This document shows, piece after piece, positions 39,348 through 46,834 of a stretch of 47,131 nucleotides of DNA; position 1 is the first letter of the stretch; every line of letters starts with the position of its first letter. Source of the DNA: JBKECA01 sp047973435. Its GTDB lineage: Bacteria; Planctomycetota; Planctomycetia; Planctomycetales; Planctomycetaceae. Position numbers and translations under genes: made by a program. The notes beneath the pieces are model-generated. The model was not told the origin of the DNA and did not search any database. It saw nothing but the letters and a program-made list of their open reading frames with translations. The DNA lies in NCBI GenBank assembly GCA_047973435.1, contig JBKECA010000031.1, forward strand, positions 1-47,131, written 5' to 3'.

Positions 39348-41281
39348 TCCGCTCGATCGTGCATGAGGCGGCGTTGCGGCATGCCGAATTGGGCTACCCG
39401 GTGTTCCCGTGCGCGCCGGGGGAGAAACTCCCCGCTACGCCGAATGGGTTCAAAGATGCCTCCAGCGATCCGCAGCAGATCGACGCCTGGTGGACAACGA
39501 AGCCCGCGTCCAACATCGGCATCCCGACAGAAGGGTTGCTGGTCCTCGACATTGACGTCGAGGCCAACTGGTTGAACGACGAACCAGAAAAACTGCTGGA
39601 ACTGGCCGGCGCTCCGCTGTCCCGAACGCCCTCGGGAGGCCGGCACTATGTGTTCCGTCAGCCGGCGGGACGCGACTGGCGGAACACGCAGGGGGAGATC
39701 GCGCCGCACGTTGATACGCGGGGCAACGGCGGACTATTCATCGCGCCCCCTTCGGCCCTGGTCGGTGGTAAACGCTACCAGTGGGTCGAGGGCTGCGAAC
39801 TCGACGTTCCCCGCGAACAGTTGCCCGAACCGCCGGCCTGGCTGGTCGAGATCCTCGATCGGCTGGGATCGGGGGCCACAAACCGCCCCACGTCGCCCAG
39901 TTTGGCCCGTGTCGCGGCCTCGCCCGCGACGGGGAACGTGATCCCGGACGGTCAACGCAACGGCACGTTGGCGAAACTGGCGGGAGCGATGCGCCGGGTC
40001 GGGATGTCCCAGGGGGAAATCCAGGCGGCGCTCCTGAAGGCCAATGCCGATCGGTGCCGGCCGCCGCTTGATCCCCGCGAGGTGTACCGAATCGCCGAAA
40101 GCATCGGCCGTTACGAGCCGGATCAGATTTCGGTCGCTTTGGTTGAGAACCACTGGGAGCAGATGCTCGCCGGCGCAAAGCCGCCCGAATTCCAGTTCAC
40201 GGCGATCACGTCCCGTGAACTGGAAACGAACACCTACACGCTGGACTACCTGGTCGAAGGTGTCCTGGTGCGCGGCCAGCCGACCGTCATCGCCGGCCCG
40301 AAGAAGACGCTCAAGACGAACATCAGCATCGACCTGGCATTGGCGCTCGGGCACGGTGGGTTGTTCCTGACGCGGCTCAACGTGCCCAACGCCGTTCGAG
40401 TCGGGGTGATGTCCGGTGAGTCCGGTGCGGCCACCATCCAGGAGACGGCGCGGCGGATCGCGCTGTCAAAGAACTGGACGCTGGAGAATTTCACGGGCGT
40501 GTTCTGGTCGTTCGACGTTCCGCAGCTCAACAATCACAAACACGTCGAAGCCCTCACACGGTTCATCGCTGACTACGAACTTGAGGTACTGATACTCGAC
40601 CCGACGTATCTCATGATGCTCGGGCTGGGGCAGGACGCCGGCAACCTGTTCGTCGTCGGCGAATACCTGAAGTCGATCGGCGACGTGGCCCAAGCCACCG
40701 GCTGCACGCCGATCCTCTGCCATCACCTGAAGAAGAGCATTCAAGAGCCGTATGAGCCGGCGGAACTGGAGAACATCGCCTGGGCCGGATTCCAGGAGTT
40801 CGTGCGGCAGTGGATTCTGCTCAACCGCCGCGTGAAGTACGACCCGGATCACGGCGGGCATCACGAACTCTGGATGTCGGTCGGCGGCAGCGCCGGCCAC
40901 TCCGGTCTGTGGGGACTCAACATCGATGAAGGGACGCGCCAAGACCACGGCGGCCGGCGCTGGGAGGTCGAGGTGATCTCTGCGGCGGAAGCGTATGGAC
41001 AGCGTGCTGAGGCTGCGAACGAGCAACTCGAAGAACGCAAGCAGCGTCAGCAGCAATCCCGCGACGAGAAGCATCGCGAAGCGATTCTCAATGCGCTCCG
41101 ACTGCATCCCGCCGGCGAGACGCCCCGCGTGATCCGCGAGATGGCGGCCGTCAGCGGCTCCATCGCAACACGGCACCTGGATGCTCTGATCGCCGAGGGA
41201 CTGGCTGAAGAATGCACGGTGAAGAAACACACGCGGGAGGAGCGCGGCATCCGACTCACCAGTCAAGCGCTCTCCGCTTGA
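39344..41281 (+). CDS. Bifunctional primase-polymerase with RepA-like ATPase
   Basis: A 645-residue protein. Residues 1-170 are a prim-pol domain: GYPVFPCAPGEKLPAT, NIGIPTEGLLVLDIDVE (DxD metal motif), RTPSGGRHYVFR, and HVDTRGNGGLFIAPPS. Residues about 300-520 are a RepA-like hexameric ATPase with Walker A AGPKKTLKTNIS (about 319-330) and Walker B VLILDPTYLMM (about 412). The C-terminus has a winged-helix-like end (PRVIREMAAVSGSIATRHLDALIAEGLAEE). Such fused proteins prime and unwind DNA in phage and plasmid replication. The start is GTG at 39344, overlapping the previous stop, with AAGGAG 7 bp upstream. Confidence 0.9.
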   Translation: MIRSIVHEAALRHAELGYPVFPCAPGEKLPATPNGFKDASSDPQQIDAWWTTKPASNIGIPTEGLLVLDIDVEANWLNDEPEKLLELAGAPLSRTPSGGRHYVFRQPAGRDWRNTQGEIAPHVDTRGNGGLFIAPPSALVGGKRYQWVEGCELDVPREQLPEPPAWLVEILDRLGSGATNRPTSPSLARVAASPATGNVIPDGQRNGTLAKLAGAMRRVGMSQGEIQAALLKANADRCRPPLDPREVYRIAESIGRYEPDQISVALVENHWEQMLAGAKPPEFQFTAITSRELETNTYTLDYLVEGVLVRGQPTVIAGPKKTLKTNISIDLALALGHGGLFLTRLNVPNAVRVGVMSGESGAATIQETARRIALSKNWTLENFTGVFWSFDVPQLNNHKHVEALTRFIADYELEVLILDPTYLMMLGLGQDAGNLFVVGEYLKSIGDVAQATGCTPILCHHLKKSIQEPYEPAELENIAWAGFQEFVRQWILLNRRVKYDPDHGGHHELWMSVGGSAGHSGLWGLNIDEGTRQDHGGRRWEVEVISAAEAYGQRAEAANEQLEERKQRQQQSRDEKHREAILNALRLHPAGETPRVIREMAAVSGSIATRHLDALIAEGLAEECTVKKHTREERGIRLTSQALSA

Positions 41282-41294
41282 CGTGCGGCGCGCC

Positions 41295-41500
41295 GGGACG
41301 GTGGGACAATCCCGCCGGGACAAACTGTCCCACCAGCATGCCTGGGATGCCGGGACGTGGTGGGACATCCCACCAGTCCCGGCAGGGCGCGGTGGTGGTG
41401 GGACAGCCCCCCTTATAAGGGGGCGTCCCACCCACCACCCACCAGCGTCCCGTCGGGTGCGCGGTTGTGAGTTGTCCCAGCATGCAGCTGTCCCACCAAA
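41295..41500. repeat. TGTCCCA iteron-like array with central dyad
   Basis: About ten copies of TGGGAC or its inverse GTCCCA lie within 200 bp, several extended to GGTGGGACA / TGTCCCACC (41300, 41327, 41359, 41398, 41488). The centre is CCCCCTTATAAGGGGG (41408-41423), a perfect 16-bp palindrome, flanked by GGTGGTGGTGGGAC (41391-41404) and GTCCCACCCACCACC (41425-41439) so that the whole dyad spans about 50 bp. It directly follows the replication gene. An AT-rich core between G/C arms and multiple boxes fit a replication origin or an operator; a function is inferred. Confidence 0.6.
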
Positions 41501-41512
41501 GTCATCTGCCAC

Positions 41513-41581
41513 AAGGGAGGCCGGACGGTGACCGTTCTGCCAGAAGGGAGGTGGTCGGTGACCGTCCTGCCAGTGTGGCAG
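41513..41581 (+). repeat. Tandem direct repeat with CGGTGACCG core
   Basis: Two adjacent imperfect copies of 31 and 30 bp start AAGGGAGG and end CGTTCTGCCAG or CGTCCTGCCAG (41513-41543 and 41544-41573). Each holds the palindromic core CGGTGACCG. The second copy ends in an inverted repeat CTGCCA (41567-41572) / TGGCAG (41576-41581). This is the arrangement expected for binding sites of a replication initiator or repressor. Confidence 0.6.
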
Positions 41582-41621
41582 AGGGGCATGGTTCCTTCCC
41601 TCGGCCGCGTCAGAGGAGACG

Positions 41622-41638
41622 CCACGGGGAACCGTCGC
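41622..41638 (+). promoter_or_regulatory. CCACGGGGAACCGTCGC box, copy 1
   Basis: The 17-bp CCACGGGGAACCGTCGC occurs here and, identically, at 46435-46451. Both copies are followed by a pyrimidine-rich ACTTTCTT segment and lie before a small gene (41738 and 46499). The internal GGGGAACC / CGTCGC structure has no clear symmetry. It could be part of a promoter or operator for the following genes. Confidence 0.4.
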
Positions 41639-41737
41639 CAATTGCGGCTTACTTTCTTTCGACCGTCCGGGCTGGTCCGGTTTTTCTGAGGGTACGTGGC
41701 AACACGTTTCAGGAAGTGACATTGCGCCGGAGATTCT

Positions 41738-42085
41738 GTGGCACCCTGCGCAACCGTGTGGCCGTCAGTGGCGTTTAAGTTGCTTCTGGCGATTGCTGAG
41801 CGGACCCATGCCGAACGTCCCACCCGCTACGAACCGGCGGCCTGGTTGCGGCAACGTCCCACATCGCGAAACCGCAGCCGCTGGTCGCGATGGACTCGGC
41901 GGTTGGCCGGCGCGGGGCTGATTCGCCGATTGACGGAACCAAACCGGGACCGCGTCCGGCAGGTCGTCATCACCGCCGCCGGCATGGATTGGATCAGCGA
42001 ACAATGCGGCAGCGGGGCAATGTGCGACTTGGGACTCCACTGGGGCGAACCCACGGACCTGCTGCCGTCCAACCTCGAAACCTGA
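41738..42085 (+). CDS. Small winged-helix-like protein
   Basis: A 115-residue basic protein of no certain family. The middle (SRWSRWTRRLAGAGLIRRLTEPNRDRVRQVVITAAGMDWI) has the shape of a MarR-like winged helix: a recognition helix with many Arg, then a beta wing ending in VVITAAGMDWI. The start is a GTG at 41738 with CGGAG five bases upstream; downstream GTG codons are possible. It lies 33 bp before the ParB-methyltransferase gene on the same strand and could regulate the repeat-rich origin region. Confidence 0.5.
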   Translation: MAPCATVWPSVAFKLLLAIAERTHAERPTRYEPAAWLRQRPTSRNRSRWSRWTRRLAGAGLIRRLTEPNRDRVRQVVITAAGMDWISEQCGSGAMCDLGLHWGEPTDLLPSNLET

Positions 42086-42117
42086 CTTCTCGCTCTACCA
42101 GACCCGGAGAATTGACC

Positions 42118-43131
42118 GTGCAAATCGAAACCTGGCCCATCGACCGCCTGATCCCCTACGACAAGAACCCGCGGCTCAACGATGATGCCGTCGAGGCGGT
42201 GGCGCGGTCGATCCAGGAGTTCGGGTTCCGACAGCCGATCGTCGTGGACGAAGAGGGCATCGTCATCATCGGCCACACGCGGTTGAAGGCGGCGAAGAAG
42301 CTGGGCTTCACCGAAGTTCCGGTGCATGTTGCTCGCGGTTTGTCGCCGGCGAAGATCAAGGCGCTCCGGATCGCCGACAACAAGACGGCCGAGATCGCCG
42401 AGTGGAATCTGGAACTGCTGCCGATCGAACTGGCCGAGCTGCAGGGGATGGACTTCGACCTTGGCCTGCTCGGGTTCGACCAAGACGAACTCGCCAAGCT
42501 GCTCGATCCCGGTGTGCAGGAGGGATTGACCGATCCCGATGAGATTCCTGCCCCGCCAGATGAAGCGATCACCAAGCCGGGCGACCTGTGGATTCTGGGT
42601 GAGCATCGGTTGCTGTGTGGCGACAGCAGCAAGACGGCCGACCTCGACCGGCTGCTGGATGGCCAGCCTATCCATCTCTGCAACACCGACCCGCCGTACA
42701 ACGTGAAGGTGGAGCCGCGCTCGAACAATGCGATCGCCGCGGGGCTGTCTTCATTCCAGGGGACGACGCATCACCAATCGATGGACGTGGCGCGGCATCC
42801 GGAGAAGTCGAAGCCGACGCAGAAGAAGCTGCGGGCCAAGGACCGTCCGCTGGCCAACGATTTCGTGTCCGATGACGAGTTCGATCGGCTGCTCGACGCC
42901 TGGTTCGGGAACATCGCCCGCGTACTGGTGCCAGGGCGTGGGTTCTACATCTGGGGCGGGTACGCCAACTGCGGCAACTACCCGCCGTTCCTCAAGAAGC
43001 ACGGGCTGTACTTTTCGCAGGCAGTCATCTGGGACAAACAGCACCCGGTCCTCACACGCAAGGACAGGATGGGTAGCCGTGTGGAGCGGGTTTCATTCGC
43101 CTGGGAGCGGGGAACGGTGTCGGACAAGTAG
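42118..43131 (+). pseudogene. ParB-domain DNA methyltransferase, C-terminally truncated
   Basis: The 337-residue frame begins at GTG (42118, GGAG box upstream) with a ParB/Srx nuclease-like domain: IDRLIPYDKNPRLNDDAVEAVARSIQEFGFRQPIVV, then IVIIGHTRLKAAKKLG. After residue 160 comes a beta-class N6A/N4C methyltransferase: GDLWILGEHRLLCGDSSK and the catalytic DPPYN (about 192-196). Homology ends near VIWDKQHPVLTRKDRMG (about base 43070). In this class the AdoMet motif (FxGxG, in the last part) follows the DPPY motif, and it is missing. The last 15-20 residues are new and the stop is at 43129-43131. The enzyme is therefore probably inactive, perhaps after a deletion that joined it to the repeat array. 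Confidence 0.8.
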
Positions 43132-44290
43132 TCGCGTTGATCTCGCGACGGTCGTCGTCGATCAACGTGATGGCACACAGGCCGCGACCTCACTGGAGAT
43201 GCGTGTCATTTTCGCGAATCTTCGCGAAGCAAGCCAAATGACCGGCGCGCTTCGAGCCTCTGCTGCGAGTAATACATAAGGAGGGCTGTGTTTCTTGATC
43301 GCTGCTTTGCGGCCCGCGAACACGCCTTGGCGCGACGCATTTCTGAGAAAATCGGTCCGTTTCCCCAAATGACCGGCGGATTCGGAGCCTCTGCGGTGAA
43401 TAACTCTTAAGGGGGGATGTGTTTCGTTGTTCCTGCAGCCACGCACTCGAATGCGGATCGAGTCTCAATTGGCGAATTCTCGACGTGGCTGACTGAAAGG
43501 GCGCGCAACCGATAGCGCGAGCGGGCAATAACCTCTTGGGGGAGTTCGCACACGCTGAAGATCGAGATCCCGCCGGCGCCGTGACGCTGACGACTCTGAC
43601 GAATGGGCCGAACGATCTTTGTGATTCTGGAGAAAACGGCCAGAATTCGACCGCCCGAGTTGGCGCGAAATGAAAAGCCTAACAGTAGGGGAGTTGAACA
43701 TCGCTCCCCGGCCCCCAGCGGCTTGACTGGGTGACGAGTTTCCAACTTTCGCCCAAGAGTGGTGAGGGATTCGCGTCGAACGGCTTATAAATATGGATGG
43801 AGGGAATGCGTATTCCGCCATCTGTCGGATCGAACTCCGAGAGATGACCGAGAACGCGGCCGGGCGACGACTCTCCAACTTTCTTCCAAGATTGGCGCAA
43901 TCTCGGTCGCGAACGGCTTATGAATAGAGATAGAGGGAGTGTCGTTTCCATCGCAGGAGTTGATCGAGCATACTCGGCATCGATTTCCCCGAAGTGCCGT
44001 GACGACAGGCGGTTGCGCAGAAGCAGCGCTCTGGGCCGGAAGGAATCTGCGAAAATCACCAGATTCTTTGTCGCCCATCTGAGAGAAAAGGGGGAAGCCT
44101 AACAGTAGGGGGCCAGTGTTTTCTGGCCCCTGTCGCCGCGCCGGATCTGGATTTCTGTGAGATTCCCCACGCCACCGATGGCCTGACTGGGGAAGTCTAA
44201 GAGTAGAGGGCGAGTGAATCGCTGGACTCGCCTGCCGCTTCATCTTTCGCGGGTGCCGCTGCACCTGCGATCAACTGGGGGACTGCGCCC
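43132..44290 (+). repeat. Array of eight promoter-like units with hairpins
   Basis: This non-coding stretch has eight diverged units. Each has a conserved upstream part of about 60-70 bp, a -10-like box, a run of G and often a hairpin. The boxes begin at 43270 (TAATACATAAGG), 43401 (TAACTCTTAAGG), 43528 (ATAACCTCTTGGGG), 43680 (TAACAGTAGGGG), 43785 (TTATAAATATGG), 43918 (TTATGAATAGAG), 44100 (TAACAGTAGGGG) and 44198 (TAAGAGTAGAGGG); spacing is 98-182 bp. Hairpins after the G-run are clear at 43688-43709, 44109-44130 and 44209-44232. Units 1/2 and 5/6 are close pairs (CCAAATGACCGGCG and TCCAACTTTC shared). No protein-coding potential was seen. Possible roles: tandem promoters, a family of small RNAs, or protein-binding sites. 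Confidence 0.6.
44109..44130 (+). promoter_or_regulatory. Hairpin after the box of unit 7
   Basis: GGGGCCAG (44109-44116) and CTGGCCCC (44123-44130) form a perfect 8-bp stem with the loop TGTTTT, starting in the G-run right after AAGCCTAACAGTAG. Similar hairpins follow unit 4 (GGGGAG 43688-43693 / CTCCCC 43704-43709) and unit 8 (GGCGAGT 44209-44215 / ACTCGCC 44226-44232). Stems differ in sequence but keep the position, which points to selection for structure at a transcript 5' end. Confidence 0.5.
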
Positions 44291-44509
44291 ATGCCAACCG
44301 CTTTGGCAGAACCAGAGGCTGATACCGCCTCATCTCCAGATCCTGGTCCACCGTCGTTCGAGGTCGGCAAGTTCAGGTTCGCGGTCTCCGCTGGTGACAG
44401 GCCGAGGGATCGTCAGGCGGAAGTCCGAGCTCTGACCAACTGGCTGATGGCTCGCTGGGAAGCCCAACCTCGAAAGGAGCAACGCATTGGAAATCAATCT
44501 TCCTGCTGA
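44291..44509 (+). CDS. Small protein ahead of the RepA-like gene
   Basis: A 72-residue protein, MPTALAEPEADTASSPDPGPPSFEVGKFRFAVSAGD, then RQAEVRALTNWLMARWEAQPRKE. The acidic, Pro-rich start is followed by a short beta-alpha region; I do not recognise a family. A GGGGGA box lies 8 bp before the ATG, and the gene overlaps the RepA-like gene by 23 bp, so it is likely to be real and coupled to it. The eighth unit of the promoter-like array lies about 90 bp upstream. Confidence 0.5.
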   Translation: MPTALAEPEADTASSPDPGPPSFEVGKFRFAVSAGDRPRDRQAEVRALTNWLMARWEAQPRKEQRIGNQSSC

Positions 44510-46151
44510 CACGGTGCAGTTCTACAACGACAGCGGCGAGCCGCCGAAGACTCCGTTGCTGCAGCAGGCTGAACGCGAGTATCGCGATGCGTACCTCGCC
44601 GCCGCCCGCGAAGTCGTGACCTGGGACATGCCCGATCCCGAGACGATCGACGAAGCGTGGCAGGAACGCAAACGCGTCCGGCGCGAGGCTGAAATTCTCG
44701 TGCCGTCGTCATTCATGTTCGGCGATCCCTCGATGGACAGCGAACAGGTTGTCTATCGCGTCGGCCATGAGATCGAGGCTTCGCGCACACGTGGTCGCGT
44801 GCAAGCGCTGGAGTTGGCCAAACAGTACTGGTGGGCGTTGGGTGATGTTGGATTCTCCGATGAGGAGGTTCTCGACCAGGTCATGCGTCCCTGGCTGGCC
44901 GACGTTGAAGCCTGGGCGAAGCGACCGATTGATCCTGACGATTGGGATGTGCCAACGGGACCGGACGACTTCCTCACGCCAGTCCAGAGGCAACTGCTTC
45001 GAGGCGAACCCGTGATTCAACCATCACCGAAGCCAGCCCACTCTCAGTCTGAGAAACCGCTGGCCATTACACGGAGACTCACCAACGTGGAACGAGAACA
45101 ACTCACCTGGCTGTGGCCCGGACGCATCCCACTCGGCAAACTGACTCTGCTCGCTGGTGATCCCGGACTCGGCAAGTCATTCGTGACACTCGACATTGCC
45201 GCTCGCGTGTCCGCTGGTTCGCCCTGGCCCGACATGCCACTGTTCCCGCAATCACCAGTGGGCGTCGTGCTGTTCAACGCTGAGGACGATCTGGGCGATA
45301 CGATCGCACCGCGACTCGATAAGGCCGGCGCTGACGATCGCAATATCCTGATCGTTGAAGGCGTCGCTTTCATGGGCCAGCGGAGGCACTTTTCGCTGGA
45401 GCAGGATCTGCAACGGCTGATCGAAGTGATCGAACAGAATCCCGGCACACGACTGGTGATCATTGATCCGATCTCGGCCTACACCGGGAAGGTCGATTCC
45501 CACAACAATTCTGAGGTGCGCGGCCTGCTTGCACCGTTGGCGGAAATCGCGAGCCGGTTCGATCTGTCGATTGTCGCGGTGACACATCTCAGCAAGTCGG
45601 GGGGAGCCAAGGCGGTCTATCGCGCAATGGGATCATTGGCATTCGCGGCTGCATCGCGGGCGGTGTGGGCCATCGTGAAGGATCAGGACGATCCCCAGAG
45701 GAGGTTGTTCCTGCCTGCCAAACTGAACCTCGCTCAAGACCCGGATGGCCTGGCCTACCGCATCGTCGAAGGCAAAGTCGTCTGGGAACTCGATCCCGTC
45801 CGGATGCACGCGGATGATGCATTCGCGGCGGAGATGCGAATCAACAACGGTTCAGGCTCGCGCGGCTCCGAACGCCGTGAGGCTGCCGAATGGCTGCGTG
45901 AGGAACTGGCCGATGGACCAAAACCAGCGTCCGAGGTCATCGAAGCGGGAGAGCATTGCGGGTTCACCAAGCGAACGGTGCAGCGAGCATTCTCCCAAAT
46001 CGGCGGTGAACGCAAGAAGGGCGAGTTCAACGGCCCGTGGCTCTGGTCGTTGCCGGCAGACGGTTCACCAACACTGTTTTCACCAACGCCGAAGATGACA
46101 GCCCCCCCTGCCACTCGTGAACTGGCATCTTCGGAGAGAGAGTCGTCGTAA
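44487..46151 (+). CDS. RepA-like AAA ATPase (replication helicase)
   Basis: A 554-residue protein starting at TTG (44487) with AAGGAG 7 bp upstream. The first 190 residues are a separate acidic, helical region. The ATPase core has Walker A LLAGDPGLGKSFVTLDIAAR (about 220-239), Walker B RLVIIDPISAYTG (about 320-332) and AVTHLSKSGG, as in the RSF1010 RepA family of hexameric helicases. The C-terminal part (EAAEWLREELADGPKPASEVIEAGEHCGFTKRTVQRAF, in part) is a winged-helix domain usual for these proteins. It is a second replication ATPase beside the prim-pol. Its 3' end overlaps the first degenerate boxes of the repeat array that follows. Confidence 0.85.
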   Translation: MEINLPADTVQFYNDSGEPPKTPLLQQAEREYRDAYLAAAREVVTWDMPDPETIDEAWQERKRVRREAEILVPSSFMFGDPSMDSEQVVYRVGHEIEASRTRGRVQALELAKQYWWALGDVGFSDEEVLDQVMRPWLADVEAWAKRPIDPDDWDVPTGPDDFLTPVQRQLLRGEPVIQPSPKPAHSQSEKPLAITRRLTNVEREQLTWLWPGRIPLGKLTLLAGDPGLGKSFVTLDIAARVSAGSPWPDMPLFPQSPVGVVLFNAEDDLGDTIAPRLDKAGADDRNILIVEGVAFMGQRRHFSLEQDLQRLIEVIEQNPGTRLVIIDPISAYTGKVDSHNNSEVRGLLAPLAEIASRFDLSIVAVTHLSKSGGAKAVYRAMGSLAFAAASRAVWAIVKDQDDPQRRLFLPAKLNLAQDPDGLAYRIVEGKVVWELDPVRMHADDAFAAEMRINNGSGSRGSERREAAEWLREELADGPKPASEVIEAGEHCGFTKRTVQRAFSQIGGERKKGEFNGPWLWSLPADGSPTLFSPTPKMTAPPATRELASSERESS

Positions 46152-46317
46152 GTCCTTACTACATAACACACTCTCTGAAGGTGACAGCCTTCCCCTGAAC
46201 TGGCACCTTCGAGTGCGGCTGTCACCTTGGAAGATGCCAGTTGGCACCTTGCCTGTCACCTTCGGAAAGACTGAGTGATACCAACGGGTTACGTCACGAA
46301 AAGCCCCGAAGGTGCCA
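46090..46317. repeat. AAGGTGNCA iteron-like array
   Basis: Six copies of AAGGTG(A/C)CA or its inverse TG(T/G)CACCTT lie at 46178, 46201, 46220, 46242, 46254 and 46309. Degenerate copies with AAGATG in place of AAGGTG occur at about 46092, 46123 and 46230, the first two inside the 3' end of the RepA-like gene. Spacing is 12-47 bp and both orientations occur. Arrays like this next to a replication gene usually bind an initiator protein; no binding partner can be named. Confidence 0.6.
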
Positions 46318-46498
46318 ACTCGCCAATTGAGAGGGGGCCAGTGGCCAATTGGCATGTTCGCAAGATGCAGTGGGTGGTGGGACAGGCCGCCCGACTCGCC
46401 ATAGGTACTTGGAAAAACGGCGCGAAAGGTCACCCCACGGGGAACCGTCGCGGTCATAAGCAGACTTTCTTGCTTTCGTACAACTTTCGGAACTCTCG
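46152..46498. other. Repeat-rich gap after the RepA-like gene (putative origin)
   Basis: A gene-free stretch of about 350 bp that holds an iteron-like array, an inverted repeat around CCAATTG (46322-46329, 46347-46352), a GGTGGTGGGACAG box (46373-46385) and the shared CCACGGGGAACCGTCGC box (46435-46451). The order of the last two is the same as after the prim-pol gene. Confidence 0.55.
46435..46451 (+). promoter_or_regulatory. CCACGGGGAACCGTCGC box, copy 2
   Basis: Identical in 17 bases to the box at 41622-41638. It lies about 48 bp before the antitoxin gene and is followed by AGACTTTCTTGCTTTCG, similar to TTACTTTCTTTCG after copy 1. The position suits a promoter or operator of the antitoxin operon. 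Confidence 0.4.
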
Positions 46499-46834
46499 AT
46501 GGAGCAAACCGTTACCGATTTGGGCGACCTCGACCTATCGAAAATAGGCGATTTCGACCAATTTGACGGCGACGACAACGGCGCGGGCGTTTCCGTAGTC
46601 AACATCAGCCATCTGCGGGAGTGCCTGGGCGTGGCCTACATGCATGTGGCCAATTCCAGCGAGCCAGTGATCGTCCAACGCTACGGCAAGGCGGATGTCG
46701 CACTTGTTCCGCTCTGGGAGTGGCGCTGGCTCAAGCAGCTTGAGGACGCCATCCGCGACGGTCGAATCGACGCTTCTGAATTTTTCGCCAGTCTCGGCGA
46801 TGCCGAAGACTTCAATCGAAAGGAACCCCATTGA
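46499..46834 (+). CDS. Phd/YefM-like antitoxin
   Basis: A 111-residue acidic protein. The centre (VSVVNISHLRECLGVAYMHVANSSEPVIVQRYGKADVALVPLWEWRWLKQLEDAI, in part) shows the Phd/YefM fold: a conserved N-terminal strand, the EPVIVQRYGKADVALVP segment, and a helix that reaches a partner. The N-terminal 25 residues are a low-complexity Asp-rich extension. The stop overlaps the next start (TTGA), so the two are a translationally coupled pair, as in toxin-antitoxin loci; the next protein does not look like a usual Doc or YoeB toxin in the part seen. Confidence 0.7.
   Translation: MEQTVTDLGDLDLSKIGDFDQFDGDDNGAGVSVVNISHLRECLGVAYMHVANSSEPVIVQRYGKADVALVPLWEWRWLKQLEDAIRDGRIDASEFFASLGDAEDFNRKEPH

Larger units (their letters stand above)
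41282..41737. other. Repeat-rich gap after the prim-pol gene (putative origin)
   Basis: A gene-free stretch containing iteron-like boxes, a large dyad, two tandem 30-31-bp repeats and a box shared with the other repeat array. Individual parts are given as separate features and findings. Long frames on the minus strand here contain no recognisable protein and are by-products of the high GC content. Confidence 0.55.

Noticed and set aside
40466..41722. A 418-codon minus-strand frame crossing the end of the prim-pol gene and the repeat-rich gap.
   Set aside because: Half lies antisense to the ATPase domain and the rest translates repeats such as the GGTGGGACA boxes; no start context.
35354..44212. 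GCCTAAC in the repeated box looks like the RYYYAAC core of integron attC sites, and a gene stop codon lies inside it at 35360.
   Set aside because: No matching inverse core (GTTRRRY) was found at a suitable distance after any of the copies, no integron-type tyrosine integrase is in the window, and the box lies before genes rather than after each of them.
43190..44264. Several 60-160-codon frames on both strands inside the eight-unit array.
   Set aside because: They translate the repeated units themselves, lack ribosome sites and share no protein features; the repeated part is conserved as DNA including boxes and hairpins.
43132..44290. The repeat array as a CRISPR array.
   Set aside because: Units are 98-182 bp apart, diverged, and have no uniform 20-40-bp repeats with equal spacers; no cas gene is present.
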